A DNA stretch of 64,000 nt from Trachythela sp. YZ-2020. Lineage: Eukaryota; Cnidaria; Anthozoa; Malacalcyonacea; Clavulariidae. The translations under genes and the position numbers were made by a program. The notes under the pieces are model-generated. The model saw only the letters and a program-made list of their open reading frames with translations, made no database searches and was not told where the DNA came from. This document shows positions 53,168 through 64,000 of the stretch, piece by piece. The stretch is taken from assembly GCA_016169945.1 (NCBI GenBank), contig JADLSH010000282.1, positions 2,001,001-2,065,000 on the forward strand, written 5' to 3'. Positions within the stretch are counted from its first letter, which is position 1. Each line of letters begins with the position of its first letter.

Positions 53168-54526
53168 CTAGATGAAGGAGAGGCGCTCATTGATACCATC
53201 AGGCTGAATGGTGCCAAGTTTAAAAATGAGACGCTTTTCTTGCTTCCGACGGGTATCATTAGCACCAATGATGGGATGAATGGCGCATATTTTCATATCA
53301 GAAAAGGAGTGGTTGGCAATGTTGAAGTGCCTAGCAACAGGTTTGTTGTGCACATTGTTCTTAACATCACGCAAGTGCTCAGCAAACCTATCGCCTAAAC
53401 GTCTTCCAGTCTCTCCGATGTAGAGCAAGCCACATTTGCTGCAAGAGATGCAGTAAACGAGGTTGGAGGAGATGCACGTGAAACTGTGCTTGATGACAAA
53501 CTGAGATTTAGGAGCCGAAATACAGGTGGTGGGGTTTAAATGCTTACAAGCGTAGCACTTAGCACGACCACAGGAAACAGTGCCAGCTGGTGACACAGAA
53601 TCCTGTCGCAGTGAGCTGTGCACTAGGGTTTCCCGGATGTTTTTACTGTGTCGAAAAGAGACTAGTGGGGTTTCGGAGAAAATGGAAGACGTTGCAGGGT
53701 CATTTTTAAGTAGATTAAAATTCCGGCAAATGATGTCCCTTACTTTAAAATTGAAGGGATGAAAGGTTAAAACTAAAGGTACTTTTTGATTAGAAATTGC
53801 AACCGAAGGTTCTCTTAAGGTGTCTGAACGGGGTATAAGGGAGGCCTTGTTAAGGGCAGTATCTAAAAGGTGGGAAGGATAACCACGATTCACAAAAAAG
53901 CTTCTCATTTCTGAACATTTGGCATCAAAATCGTCGTCTTCACTACAGAGGCGACGAAGACGTAAGAATTGAGAGTAAGGGATAGCAGTTTTAGTGTGCT
54001 TAGGATGACAGGATGAGAAGAGAAGATAGCTGTGGGAGTCAGTAGGCTTGTAAAAGACAGATGTGCTCAGCCTATTACCATTGATAGAAATGAGAATGTC
54101 TAGGAATGATACACTGGTCTCACTGATCTCCCATGTGAACTGAGGTGCTGGATGGAAATCATTAACAAAGTTAATGAAGCAATTCAGATCAGCACGCGAA
54201 CATGATGCAGTGCCTAAGCAATCATCAATGAACCGGCGATAGAAGTCAGGTGAGGGACCAGTGTACTGTTCGAAGGTTTGTTTTTCCACATAACCAACAA
54301 ACAAATTAGCATAGTTGGGTCCCATTTTGTTACCCATGGCCACACCACTTATTTGTTGGTAATGTTCACCATCAAACGAGAAATTGTTCAAGGTGAGCAC
54401 TAACTCTGCCAAGCGTACCAAGGTGGTGGTAGATGGATCCTGAATTACCCTTTGGTCTAAAAAGTATTTTAGTGCTTGAAGGCCGTCTTGATGCGGGATG
54501 ACAGTGTAAAGTGATTTGACATCCAT
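53168..54526 (-). CDS. Penelope RT / GIY-YIG endonuclease polyprotein, C-terminal 452 codons
   Basis: RT motifs: MDVKSLYTVIP (motif A), GVAMGNKMGPNYANLFVG (motif B), FYRRFIDDCLG (motif C, FIDD) and SVSFLDILISINGNRLSTSV (motif D/E). A linker with HPFNFKVRDIICRNFNLL and CGRAKCYACKHL (CxxxxCxxC, zinc-like) is followed by the GIY-YIG nuclease: LVYCISCSKCGLLYIGETGR (GLLYIG is the GIY-YIG pair), RLGDRFAEHLRDVKNN (Arg and His) and EKRLIFKLGTIQPDGIN (catalytic Glu). The frame has no stop from 54526 to 53168, so this is a relatively recent copy lacking only its 5' part. It reverse-transcribes its RNA at a nick made by the nuclease. Confidence 0.9.
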   Translation of the reverse strand: MDVKSLYTVIPHQDGLQALKYFLDQRVIQDPSTTTLVRLAELVLTLNNFSFDGEHYQQISGVAMGNKMGPNYANLFVGYVEKQTFEQYTGPSPDFYRRFIDDCLGTASCSRADLNCFINFVNDFHPAPQFTWEISETSVSFLDILISINGNRLSTSVFYKPTDSHSYLLFSSCHPKHTKTAIPYSQFLRLRRLCSEDDDFDAKCSEMRSFFVNRGYPSHLLDTALNKASLIPRSDTLREPSVAISNQKVPLVLTFHPFNFKVRDIICRNFNLLKNDPATSSIFSETPLVSFRHSKNIRETLVHSSLRQDSVSPAGTVSCGRAKCYACKHLNPTTCISAPKSQFVIKHSFTCISSNLVYCISCSKCGLLYIGETGRRLGDRFAEHLRDVKNNVHNKPVARHFNIANHSFSDMKICAIHPIIGANDTRRKQEKRLIFKLGTIQPDGINERLSFI

Positions 54527-54640
54527 GGTGAAAATGAATTTGTGTGGACCCTGAAAAAATTAGCCTTTTACTCCTATTAAGTATTCGAATAATTAGCCTT
54601 TTACTCCTATTAAGTATTCGGCGTGGACCGCAGGCATCAA

Positions 54641-54891
54641 CAATCCTGGACATAACTTGTTAATAAAATTCCAAGGTGCGTCTGTCAGAGTATAAATTGT
54701 ACTATAATTTCTGTATTTGACCTTGGATATCCCCCCTTCCCCCTAGACAATGTTGTTATGTTGCGTTTTAAGTCTGGGGATAATAATAGCAACATTGGTT
54801 GGGGGAGAGGGGGGCGAAAGCCTAATGAAGTTAGTCGAATGTGTGTTCCGGAGAATTTAAGCAATTTTATCAACTGTTATGTCCACGATTG
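54641..54891. mobile_element. 251-bp MITE, copy 1
   Basis: Ends CAATCCTGGACATAAC and GTTATGTCCACGATTG are near-perfect inverted repeats. The interior includes tatccccccttccccctaga and ttggttgggggaga. A second copy is at 57459-57713 in the same orientation. No target duplication visible. Confidence 0.7.
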
Positions 54892-55230
54892 TCTGTGATA
54901 CATTGCAGTTTTCGAAGTGACACGCAATCAGTTACCGATAATCGTAAGGTCCATTTTACATATTTGTTTAAGGACAGACCACTTAAGCTTTCAAATGATG
55001 CTAACCTTTAAGTTTTTGAACTATTTTTAATGTTTAGGCAAAGGCAATGATGATAAAGACTACATATGTGAATTTGACAAAATATTGCTCACGAGCGTCT
55101 TTAGTGCAAGTAAATGCGTATGCAGTACATAAACCTAAAGGTTAAAAATACTTTGTAAGAAATGTATCAGGAGAATTTAATATTTGTGTTTTGCCGTTAA
55201 TTGGGATGCTTTGTAAATAAAAAGTGAACA

Positions 55231-57425
55231 TAAATCGCATTTTGGGGCGAATAAGACCTACTGGTATCCAGTGGCGCCGAACGGTTAACCACAGTTAACT
55301 CATAAGCAATAATGATAAATTTTGACTTTGTGGCGATAAATGTGCTTGCATTTTAGTATATTGTGCTGTTTCTAAACATAGTGTTAACCATCGAAAAGAA
55401 TCAAGTGTTCACAACTATGAATTGTTCAAAACTACGACGGTTAACCACGGTTAACCACTGTAATTTATTAACAAGTTATTAGACATAGATCGCATTTTGG
55501 GGCGAATAAGACTACTGGTATCCAGTGGCGCCGAACGGTTAACCAGTTAACTCACGGTTAACCATAAGCAATAATGAGAATTTTTGACTTTGTGGCGATA
55601 AATGTGCCTGCATTTTAGCATATTGTGCTGTTTCTAAACATAGTGTTAACCATCGAAAAGAATCAAGTGTTCACAACTATTAATTGTTCAAAACTACGAC
55701 GGTTAACCACGGTTAACCATTGTAATTTAAATATACTAAAGACTCAATTATATATACAAAATAGTGGTTAACCGTGGTTAACCGTTGGAATACGCCAATG
55801 GTAACAGTAATTGCTCCTAAAACGTTTCTTAAGGGTTCCTTTATATCTAATGAAAGAATCAAGTCCCAAAAGGTATAAATTTATAACATTGCTTTAAATA
55901 TAATTAAGATTTAGCTATGGTTAACCGTGCGGTTAACCATCGAGTTATTATCCATTGAGTCTCAATCAAGTGCGCATCATATTACATTCGACTTTTGCTA
56001 CGGATATATGTTCGCACACTGCACTCATATATCCTAAGTTATTCGAATTGATAATGCACTAGTACATAGCAAGTTCTGTTTTATATCCTATAAATGCTTT
56101 TATAACTCTCGTTATATGCTTATTATAAACGCTGTATATAACGGTATCAAGTAAGACATGGTGATTCCGACCAAGATTTAACAGGCCTATGATGCAAATT
56201 ACTTCAGTTTCCCCTCAGCAATGTCGGTAAAAATGCCTAAAATTGACTTTAAATTACAGTGGCTTACACCGCAAGATGATAATTGCAAAATAAGGACAGA
56301 TCATACATTCTATGTACGATATTGGCAATAGTTACCCTGCACGCTCATTACCTTGACAGTAGAATTGTTACGCGCGCTATTAATTGCAACAGTCCATTTC
56401 GCGTATTATATGTTTATGCAACACTTAAGAAATAAATAATCGCACAATCCCTTTTAAATCTTTAAAACACGGTCTGTTTTATAACAATCTAATGCGTAGC
56501 AGAGTAATTCAGACGTTAAATCGTCAATATAACCCAACATCGAAAAGAATCAAGTGTTCACAACTATGAATTGTTCAAAACTACGACGGTTAACCACGGT
56601 TAACCACTGTAATTTAAATATACTAAAGACTCAATTATATATACAAAATAGTGGTTAGCCGTGGTTAACCGTTGGAATACGCCAATGGTAACAGTAATTA
56701 CTCCTAAAACGTTTCTTAAGGGTTCCTTTATATCTAATAAAAGAATCAAGTCCCAAAAGGTATAAATTTATAACATTGCTTTAAATATAATTAAGAATTA
56801 GCTATGGTTAACCGTGCGGTTAACCGTCGAGTTATTATCCATTGAGTCTCAATCAAGTGCGCATCATATTACATTCGACTTTTGCTACGGATATATGTTC
56901 GCGCACACTCATATAATTATCCTAAGTTATTCGAATTGATAATGCACTAGTAGATAGCAAGTTCTGTTTTATATCCTATAAATGCTTTTATAACTCTCGT
57001 TATATGCTTATTATAAACGCTGTATATAACGGTATCAAGTAAGACATGGTGATTCCGACCAAGATTTAACAGGCCTATAATGCAAATTACTTCAGTTTCC
57101 CCTCAGCAATGCCGGTAAAAATGCCTAAAATTGACTTTAAATTACAGTGGCTTACACCGCAAGATGATAATTGCAAAATAAGGACAGATCATACATTCTA
57201 TGTACGATATTGGCAATAGTTACCCTGCAAGCTCATTACCTTGACAGTAGAATTGTTACGCGCGCTATTAATTGCAACAGTCCATTTCGCGTATTATATG
57301 TTTATGCAACACTTAAGAAATAAATAATCGCACAATCCCTTTTAAATCTTTAAAACACGGTCTGTTTTATAACAATCTAATGCGTAGCAGAGGAATTCAG
57401 ACGTTAAATCGTCAATATAACCCAA
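55231..57425. repeat. Tandemly duplicated region studded with GGTTAACC palindromes
   Basis: Two nested tandem duplications: a unit of about 255 bp (55231-55485, 55486-55742) and a unit of about 887 bp (55651-56537, 56538-57425). GGTTAACC, often doubled as GGTTAACC(A/G)nGGTTAACC, recurs about 17 times in both (e.g. 55436, 55696, 55764, 55917, 56587, 56805). No coding frame. Copies differ by only a few percent. Confidence 0.8.
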
Positions 57426-57458
57426 CATATTCTCGCTATTTCAAGGTCCGTTCTCAGA

Positions 57459-57713
57459 CAATCCTGGACATAACTTGTTAATAAAATTCCAAGGTGCGTC
57501 TGCCAAAGTATAAATTGTAGGCTACTATAATTTCTGTATTTGACCTTGGATATCCCCCTTCCCCCTAGACAATGTTGTTATGTTGCGTTTTATGTCTGGG
57601 GATAATAATAGCAACATTGGTTGGGGGAGAGCGGGGCGAAAGCCTAATGAAGTTAGTCGAATGTGTGTTTCGGAAAATTTAAGCAATTTTATCAACTGTT
57701 ATGTCCACGATTG
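57459..57713. mobile_element. 251-bp MITE, copy 2
   Basis: Same ends and interior as 54641-54891 with about ten differences, including a small insertion (gtaggctac). It lies directly after the tandem array and next to the inverted arm at 57714. Confidence 0.7.
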
Positions 57714-57905
57714 AAGCAAAAACTGTCGATGAATTCATGCTCAACAAAGTAGGGATAAAATGAGAACACAAACAACAAGTTAGGCAAGTAAATTTTATTT
57801 AAAATGTGTATTTTCATCACATATTTTTACCATAATACAATCTTTATATAGTATACTATAAATACAACTCTACCCAAGATTGGGCCGCCTGTGATTTGAC
57901 TGTAA
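57714..57905 (-). repeat. Arm of the 6-kb-apart inverted repeat (right)
   Basis: Complement of 51830-52026 (gattgggccgcctgtgattt; caatctttatatagtatact). The remainder to 58365 is AT-rich without a gene. Confidence 0.75.
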
Positions 57906-58369
57906 TAATACTGGTGACAATGACATATACATTGACATTGACGTGCAACCATTGTCTCTTGATTTGCATTAATGAAGGCAAGAGAGAGAGAGTTTTGTAA
58001 TTGTGCCATGAGAACATAATCTATTGTACATTATTTCATTTTTGAATGCCTGTATAAAACAAGGCAAGGACAAAGGTTGCACTGTCAGTTTGTCAACTCC
58101 ATCAAATCACGATATTTAAATAGAGTACACGCAAAATATGTAAGTGATAGTCTTACCTTTGTATTTAAATCTGTAGTTTATGTATTTACTACTCTTTGTT
58201 CTCTTCTTTCAAAATAATATAACATTTTAAGCAAAGTTTGTGTTGTCTGTTTTTTTTATTGCATCTCCGACGGAAAACACGCGAAGTGAAAATCACACGC
58301 GTGTTTTCTGGATATTATTCGCGGGCTTTTAGGTGGATTACACGAGCCGCTATGTTTGTTACAATCTTG

Positions 58370-58632
58370 TTGAATCGAGCTTGTTACGGATTGATTTCGA
58401 CAAGCTTACGACAGCTCCGTGTCAACAAACCTGTACCAAGTTGTTGACAAGCTTCCTACAACCTTGTTGGCAACAACCTTGCTACGGCTCTGTCACAGCA
58501 ACCTTGCTACAAGAATGGGAACAAGTTGCTACAAGGCTGTTCCAACATCATGGGACAAGCAGTGCGAACACATCCTGTTGACAAGATGTTGATGCACACT
58601 TGCCACAAGTCTGCTGCAGGCTTGTTACAACA
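58370..58632. repeat. ACAAGTTGTT-rich block before the telomere-like array
   Basis: Degenerate units such as accaagttgttgacaagc and ttgctacaaggctgttcc recur. Related to 48545-48790. Confidence 0.6.
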
Positions 58633-59352
58633 AGGGTTCATGTCAGGATTAGGGTTAGGATAAGGGATGATGTTAGGATAAAGATTAGGATAATGGTTAA
58701 TATTAGGATAAAGGTTTGGATAATGGTTAATGTTAGGATAAAGGTGAGGATAAGGGTTGATGTTAGGATTAGGGTTAGGATTAGGGTTGATGTAGGATTG
58801 GGGTTAGGATAGGATTAGGATAAGGGTAGATGTTAGGATTAGGGTTAGGATTAGGGTTAGGATAAGGATTAGGATAAGGGTAGATGTTAGGATTAGGGTT
58901 AGGATTAGGGTTGATGTAGGATTGGGGTTAGGATAAGGATTAGGATAAGTGCTGATGTTAGGATTAGGGTTAGGATTAGGGTTGATGTAGGATTGGGGTT
59001 AGGATAAGGATTAGGATAAGGGTAGATGTTAGGATTAGGGTTAGGATTAGGGTTAGGATAAGGATTAGGATAAGGGTTGATGCTAGGATAAGGGTTGATG
59101 ATAGAATTAGGGTTAGGATAATAGTTGATGTAGGATTATGGTTAGGATAATGATTAGGGTTAGGATTATGGTTAGGATTATGGTTAGGATAAGGATTAGG
59201 ATAAGGGTTGATGTTAGGATAAGGGTTATTATAAGGATAAGGGTTCATGTAAGGATTGGGTTTAGGATTGGGGTTAGGATAAGGATTAGGATAAGGGTTG
59301 ATGATAGGATTCGGGATAGGATAATAGTTGATGTAGGACTATGGTTAGGATA
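58633..59352 (+). repeat. Telomere-like degenerate hexamer array (G-rich strand on +)
   Basis: The array is built from 6-bp variants of the metazoan telomere unit TTAGGG (TTAGGA, TAAGGG, TTGATG, TTAGGG) in higher-order units of about 24-42 bp. Most steps keep the 6-bp register, so open frames such as RIRVRIRVDVRIRV on one strand and NPYPNPNPN on the other are artefacts. Confidence 0.85.
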
Positions 59353-59354
59353 AG

Positions 59355-59525
59355 GATTTGGATCAGTCGCATAGTGCGAGCTAATGGCGAGGTAGTTTCA
59401 GACGTCGCATTTTTCATGTACGTGTTGAATTCAATTCTGCTTTGGCGTGGCTCAGGAGACGTATGTAAGGTTATTGAGAGGTAACATGTCGCCATGTGGG
59501 CATGTTAGGTCGCTGCTATGTCCAA
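59355..59525 (+). repeat. Composite repeat block B
   Basis: Complement of 48195-48360 (tgcgagctaatggcgaggta; ggtaacatgtcgccatg). It joins the telomere-like array to the LINE. Confidence 0.7.
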
Positions 59526-59529
59526 TTTG

Positions 59530-62500
59530 TTATACTGTCGAACCTTTATTAAGCGTACACATTCAGGACCAAGCCGAGGTGTCGCCCAAAAGAGATCTAC
59601 AGAAAAAAACCAGGAAGATGCAAATTTGTGTGCGCATTTTGAGTATCAAAGCAGTTTAGATATATTGATATACTAGATATATCGATAGACTGGTTTATTT
59701 AGTTACCTTGCAGTAATACAACTGAATTGCGCAATCTTTGCAAAAAAATTTATATAAAATTATTCTGCAAAACTATTCTAAAATATCTATTCTTACTCCT
59801 AATTAAGTTAAAAACAATAAAACTGTACATTGTTATAAGAATGTCTAAACATCCGATGCGTTCGTACTACATCGCATAATGAAGGATTCTGAAAACCTCT
59901 TCGTTTTAGCAATAGGCACTATAAACTTTCTCTGCTTCCTAACATTGTATCTACTTTGGACATTTGCATTTGGAACCAAGTCGTAAAGTTTGTTATTTGA
60001 GTTTTCGTCTAAATATTTAAAAGGTTTTTCCGTGATAGCACCATAGTGTTGTCTAACTGTAGCGATTCCAGGGATGTCGAGAGCTTCGGATACGACTTAC
60101 CAGGAAAAATGCGCGATAGAGCTATCTTCTGAACTCTTTCTACGTCTGTCTGTAAATATTTGATAGAGAATGGTGAAATACAGGACATGCATTATCCAAC
60201 GATGACCTAATACAAGCACAGTAATGGGCAATCAGATCTTCAGAGGATGCATTTGCACGTTTTAATCGAACTAAGCAGTAGAGCTTCCGACAACTCTTCT
60301 TTTAGTGTTCCTCAATATTGTCATTCCATGTCAGACTGGAGTTTATCATCATTCTGAGAAGTTTGGTGCATGTTGTGCGTACGATAGGTTCCCGTCTATG
60401 AAAGCCGTCCGAGATTCTGAGATTCCGAGAGAGAAGCGCGAGTAAACCTAATTACAAGTTCTTTTGTCTTCTCACCATTAAGCTGGAATAAATTATTGTT
60501 CGACCATTCTATAACGTGACCAATTGTCAATTGTACCTCGCTTTGTTCAGCTTTCAGTATAGTTTCGGACACCGTAGTATCATGGACGTATTCCACATAT
60601 TAAATATTTCAGGGACTGCCAAATCGTTAATGAGGAAAAGGAACAGCCACGGTCCTAATTTGGTCCCTTGTCGACCCCACAATGGACTTTGCCCCACTCT
60701 GATAGACAATCATTCCCCAGTTTGACTCGTTGAAATATGTCAGAACGGAAATCAATGATCCAATTGATGACGCTGTTGGGAAAGATCAAAGGCCATTCGA
60801 TAATCAAAGAGAATAAATGCCGCCCCGTTACCGTCTGTCGCCTTGAGCCACTTATGTACCATACTTATAAGAGCAAGCACAGTTGAAGAACCAGATGGTT
60901 CCAAACTGATTTGGGTCAACTTGTTTTTCCATTGCTGGTTTGATGTAGTCAGAGACTACAAAATCTTCTGCAATCTTAGAGAGGGCAGGGGTAGGAGGTA
61001 GGTCGAAGCTCTTTCTTTGGATCTGATACTTGTTTGACTTTAGGAATGGGTGTTATGTTTGCACACTTCCACGTAGTGGGTAATTTCTGTTCTTGGTATG
61101 AGGAATTCATAATATCAGTTATTAGTTCTACCACCAGCTCGGCATACTATTTTAGCATCCAATTGGAAAATCCGCCCGGGCCAGGGGCTTTCTTTTTCTT
61201 AAGATGTATTAAGTTGCGATATACACGGTAGGCTGGCACTTTAAAATACTCGGAATTTTCCTCTAGATCTAAGACTGTGGTGTTGGATTCACTATCAAGC
61301 TGTTGGAAGGATTGTAAGGGTTCCAAAAAGATGCTATTAATGGCATTGGCAATTTCAAGAGGGGACTTATCAGCGTATTCCGGAACATTGAGAGAATACG
61401 GCAAAGTGGAGCTAGACTTCTTGCTTCCACTTAGTTTTCTTATTTCTTTCCACCATTCACATGGATTGAAGCCTTTAAGATCCTGTACTTTGGACTCGTA
61501 ATAGTTTCCCTTACATCTTTTCCTTTCTCTATGAACAGCATTCCAGTAAAGTTTGTACGACAGGCTGGTTTTGTTGCAATGAAAGGCGATCTGGTGTTGT
61601 CGTATCAACTTCTTCAATATAACAGTCATCCACGGAACGTCCTTGGGACAAACCTTGAATGTTTTTTCAGGCATGATATTTTTTACACCTATTTCCGCCA
61701 GATCATTGAAAACTCTAAGTTTTTCTTCGAATTTATTCTGGAGGTAAATACACGACCAATAAATGTTACTCAGATATCTACCTAAACGTGCATTATTGCT
61801 TTCCCTAATATCCCGAACGGTAATAGGGTTTTTAGTGTTGCTGTTCGAAGTTCGTTGTTTGGGTTTTATAATAACTGTGTTATGATCTGATAGACCGAAA
61901 GGAGGCAAGCACTCCGGTTTGGAAAAATAACTGTCCATGTTAGTTAGAATTAGGTCAAGTGTAGCCGTTCCCCTTGTAGGAAACTTTACCAATTGCTTCA
62001 ATTTAAACTGAATGATTTTGTATCCGGCTAGTATTCAAGCGATTAAAGTCTCCAGCAACAATTATCCCGCAATTTGGGTACATAGATTCGCCTATTACCG
62101 AATAGATGGTTGGGTTAGATTTTTTGCGTCAGATTCTGCTGGACTGGTTTGACCTGGGTAATGGACATTCGCCATTATAATGCACCAAAATCCTCCAGGA
62201 GTTCGATAAATATTTAATTTTAGCCAAAACATTTTCCGTGATTTTCACAACATTGTAAGTTCTCGGGAATTTCATACTTAATATGGTCTTTAATATAGGC
62301 ACAAACTCCACCATGGTCGAGAGACGAACGGTCTTTCCGTACAATATTGTGGCCATCAATGTTTAATACCGTGTCGTCGATGTGATTTTCATCCAGGGTT
62401 CTGCAATACAGCTGATTTCGATCTCTCGCCTTATAAGCAGCTCTTGAACTTCGCTCAACTATAGAACCAGGGACATAGTGTTAGTTAACATTATACTGGG

Positions 62501-62540
62501 TACATTATACTGGATCATGGTAGTTAAGTTATTGGTCCTA
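59530..62540 (-). mobile_element. LINE with endonuclease and decayed RT, inserted in the composite repeat
   Basis: Minus strand from about 62460: endonuclease N-terminal pieces (EIEISCIAEPWM, GHNIVRKDRSSLDHGGVC), then a 284-codon frame 62001-61147 with TLDLILTNMDSYF, PPFGLSDHNTVIIKPKQR (SDH active-site block), a long linker (WYNAV-like LYWNAVHRERKRCKGNYYE, GFNPCEWWKEIRKLSGSKK) and the RT entry LIHLKKKKAPGPGGFSNW. Beyond a stop at 61147 it continues LPTTWKCANITPIPKVKQVS, but the RT core is scrambled by many stops to about 60360. The catalytic block is not readable. 3' end near 59800 without a clear tail. Confidence 0.8.
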
Positions 62541-62544
62541 TCGC

Positions 62545-62665
62545 TAAATTGGTGGCGCTGTCACGCCTATGGGTAAAAAAATGTTTGGTCTAGAAAATTA
62601 GTTCAAATGTTGAATAAATTGCTTTGAATTGATATCTACTGTTGACTGTTTATATGACCATTCCT
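62545..62665 (+). repeat. Composite repeat block A
   Basis: Complement of 48068-48185 (ggcgctgtcacgcctatggg; gatatctactgttgactgtt). It borders the second telomere-like array. Confidence 0.7.
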
Positions 62666-64000
62666 CAACCCTCATCCTAACCTTAATCCTAACATGAACC
62701 TTCATCCTAATCCTAATATCAACCCTTATCCCAATCCTTATCCTAACCCTAATCCTAACATCAACCCTTATCCTTATCCTAATCCTAATCTTAGCATCAA
62801 ACCTGATCCTGACCCTAATCCTAACATCACCCTTATTCTAATCCTTACCCTAATCCTTATCCTAAACCTAATTCTCACATCAACCCTTATCCTAACCGTT
62901 ATCCTTGCATCGACCCTGATCCTGACCCTAATCCTAACATCAATCCTTTTCCTAATCCTTACCCTAATCCTTATGCTAAACCTAATCCTAACATCAACCC
63001 TTATCCCAATCGTAACCCTAACATCAACCCTTATCCTAACATCCATACTTATCCCAACCCTAATCCTAACATTAACCCTGATTCAGATCCTAATCCTAAC
63101 ATCGACCCTCATCCTAATCCTAACATCGACCCTTATACTAACCTTTATCCTAACATCAACCCTTATCCTAAACTTTAATCCTCTCATCAACCTTTATCCT
63201 AACATGAACCCTTATTCTAACCATATCCTAATCATTATCCTAACCCTACCCCTAACATCAACCCTTATCCCAACCGTAATCCTAACATCAACCATTATCC
63301 TGACCCTAATCCTAGCATCAACCCTCCTCCTAATCCCAATCCTAACATCAACCCTTATCCCAACCTCAACCCTTTTCCTAACCCTGATCCCAACATCGAC
63401 CCTGATTCTGACCCTAATCCTAACATCAACCCTCATCCTAATCCTTATCCTAACATCAACCCTCATCCTAATCCTAATCCTTATCCAAACGGTAATCCTA
63501 ACATCAACCCTTATCCTAACCCTTATCCCAACCCTTATCATAACCTAATCCTAACATCAATCTTTATTCTAATCCTAACCCTAACCCTCGTCCTAATCCT
63601 AACATCAACCCTTATCCTAACCGTTATCCTAGCATCAACCCTGATCCTGACCCTAATCCTAACATCAACCCTTCTCCTAACATCAACCCTTATCCTAATC
63701 CTAATCCTAACATCAACCCTTATCCTAACCCTTATCCCAATCCTTCTCCTAACCCTAATCCAAACATCAACCCTTATCCTTATCCTAACCCTAATCCAAA
63801 CATCAACCCTTATCCTTCTCCTAACCCTAATCCAAACATCAACCCTTATCCTTATCCTAACCCTAATCCTAACATCAACCCTGACCTTAATCCTAACATC
63901 AACCCTCGTCATAATATTCACATCAACCCTTATCCTAACCGTTATCCTAGCATCAACCCTGATTCTGACCCTAATTCTAACGTTAACCCTTATTCTAACA
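62666..64000 (-). repeat. Telomere-like degenerate hexamer array (C-rich strand on +), reaching the window edge
   Basis: Complementary orientation to 58633-59352: CCTAAC, CCTAAT, CCTTAT, ATCAAC and CCCTAA-type hexamers in higher-order units around CCTAACATCAACCCTTAT. Over 1.3 kb long and open at the right edge. The long open frames here are by-products of the 6-bp register. Confidence 0.85.

Larger units (their letters stand above)
52800..54545 (-). mobile_element. Penelope-like retroelement, 5'-truncated
   Basis: The long minus-strand frame (54526-53168) encodes RT plus a C-terminal GIY-YIG endonuclease, an arrangement unique to Penelope-like elements. The upstream reading begins FIFTMDVKSLYTVIPH with the N-terminal part missing beyond about 54545, where a duplicated segment (two copies of ttagccttttactcctatta) abuts. 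The region 53160-52800 is the 3' untranslated part with two strong hairpins (52909-52938; 53028-53070) and a hammerhead-like motif. Confidence 0.9.

Noticed and set aside
54641..57713. LTR retrotransposon with 251-bp direct repeats
   Set aside because: The repeats lack TG...CA ends, have their own inverted termini, and the interior has no gag, pol, primer-binding site or polypurine tract; two MITE copies explain them better.
58600..59353. Open frames of RIRVRIRVDV type
   Set aside because: Same artefact as above in the G-rich array.
62694..63921. Long open frames on both strands (Asn-Pro-Tyr and Arg-Ile-Val-Asp-rich)
   Set aside because: They come from the 6-bp register of the telomere-like array, which keeps all frames open; no real protein features.
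58633..64000. True chromosome end (telomere)
   Set aside because: Units are degenerate, the two arrays face opposite ways, unique sequence lies between, and the core recurs at 48 kb.
1..64000. CRISPR arrays, bacterial operons, rRNA genes
   Set aside because: No regularly spaced identical repeats with unique spacers, no Shine-Dalgarno-led gene runs and no rRNA sequence seen; splice sites and element types are eukaryotic.

Overview
This window looks like animal nuclear DNA, most likely from an anthozoan cnidarian (coral, octocoral or sea anemone). It is AT-rich, has no operons, and is mostly transposable elements. The Myb/SANT-like proteins, the Mutator-domain transposase, the GIY-YIG Penelope element and the CR1/L2/Jockey-type LINEs are of kinds that are abundant in cnidarian genomes. 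The host assignment is inference; no single-copy marker fixes the species.

Layout. 1-4.7 kb holds a minus-strand coding piece running off the left edge, a LINE inserted beside it, and plus-strand remnants of unrecognised protein genes. 6.98-9.9 kb holds a LINE and the right end of a TTAA-type DNA transposon. 13.27-18.59 kb is a decayed PIF/Harbinger transposon (Myb-like gene facing a transposase gene) whose intron carries a foldback element and whose transposase exon carries a MITE. 19.39-19.86 kb is a hAT MITE with a perfect 8-bp target duplication. 21.84-26.11 kb is a 4.3-kb Kolobok-like transposon with TTAA duplications; it encodes a DDE transposase of the Mutator-domain type followed by a DEDDh exonuclease-like protein. 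27.5-34.7 kb is a LINE graveyard with one LINE inserted inside another, plus a Harbinger MITE.

The best candidate host gene is on the plus strand at 35.2-44.64 kb. Three exons build a SEA domain, a fourth encodes a long Ser/Thr-rich mucin-like stretch, and a fifth begins a TLDc domain. All splice phases agree. Its introns contain a LINE, a complete 2.97-kb Harbinger transposon with an AAT duplication and a nested MITE, an L2-type LINE tail and a small MITE. A signal-peptide-like exon at 11.3 kb is phase-compatible as a first exon, but this is unproven.

46-64 kb holds a tRNA-derived SINE, a second TTAA element (MITE), a foldback element, a 5'-truncated Penelope retroelement with a hammerhead-like motif, a tandemly duplicated region full of the palindrome GGTTAACC, and a composite repeat bounded by two inverted arrays of degenerate telomere-like hexamers, split by a LINE insertion.

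Nearly every element-encoded gene carries frameshifts, stops or lost catalytic residues. The window is therefore mainly a record of past transposition around one multi-exon gene.
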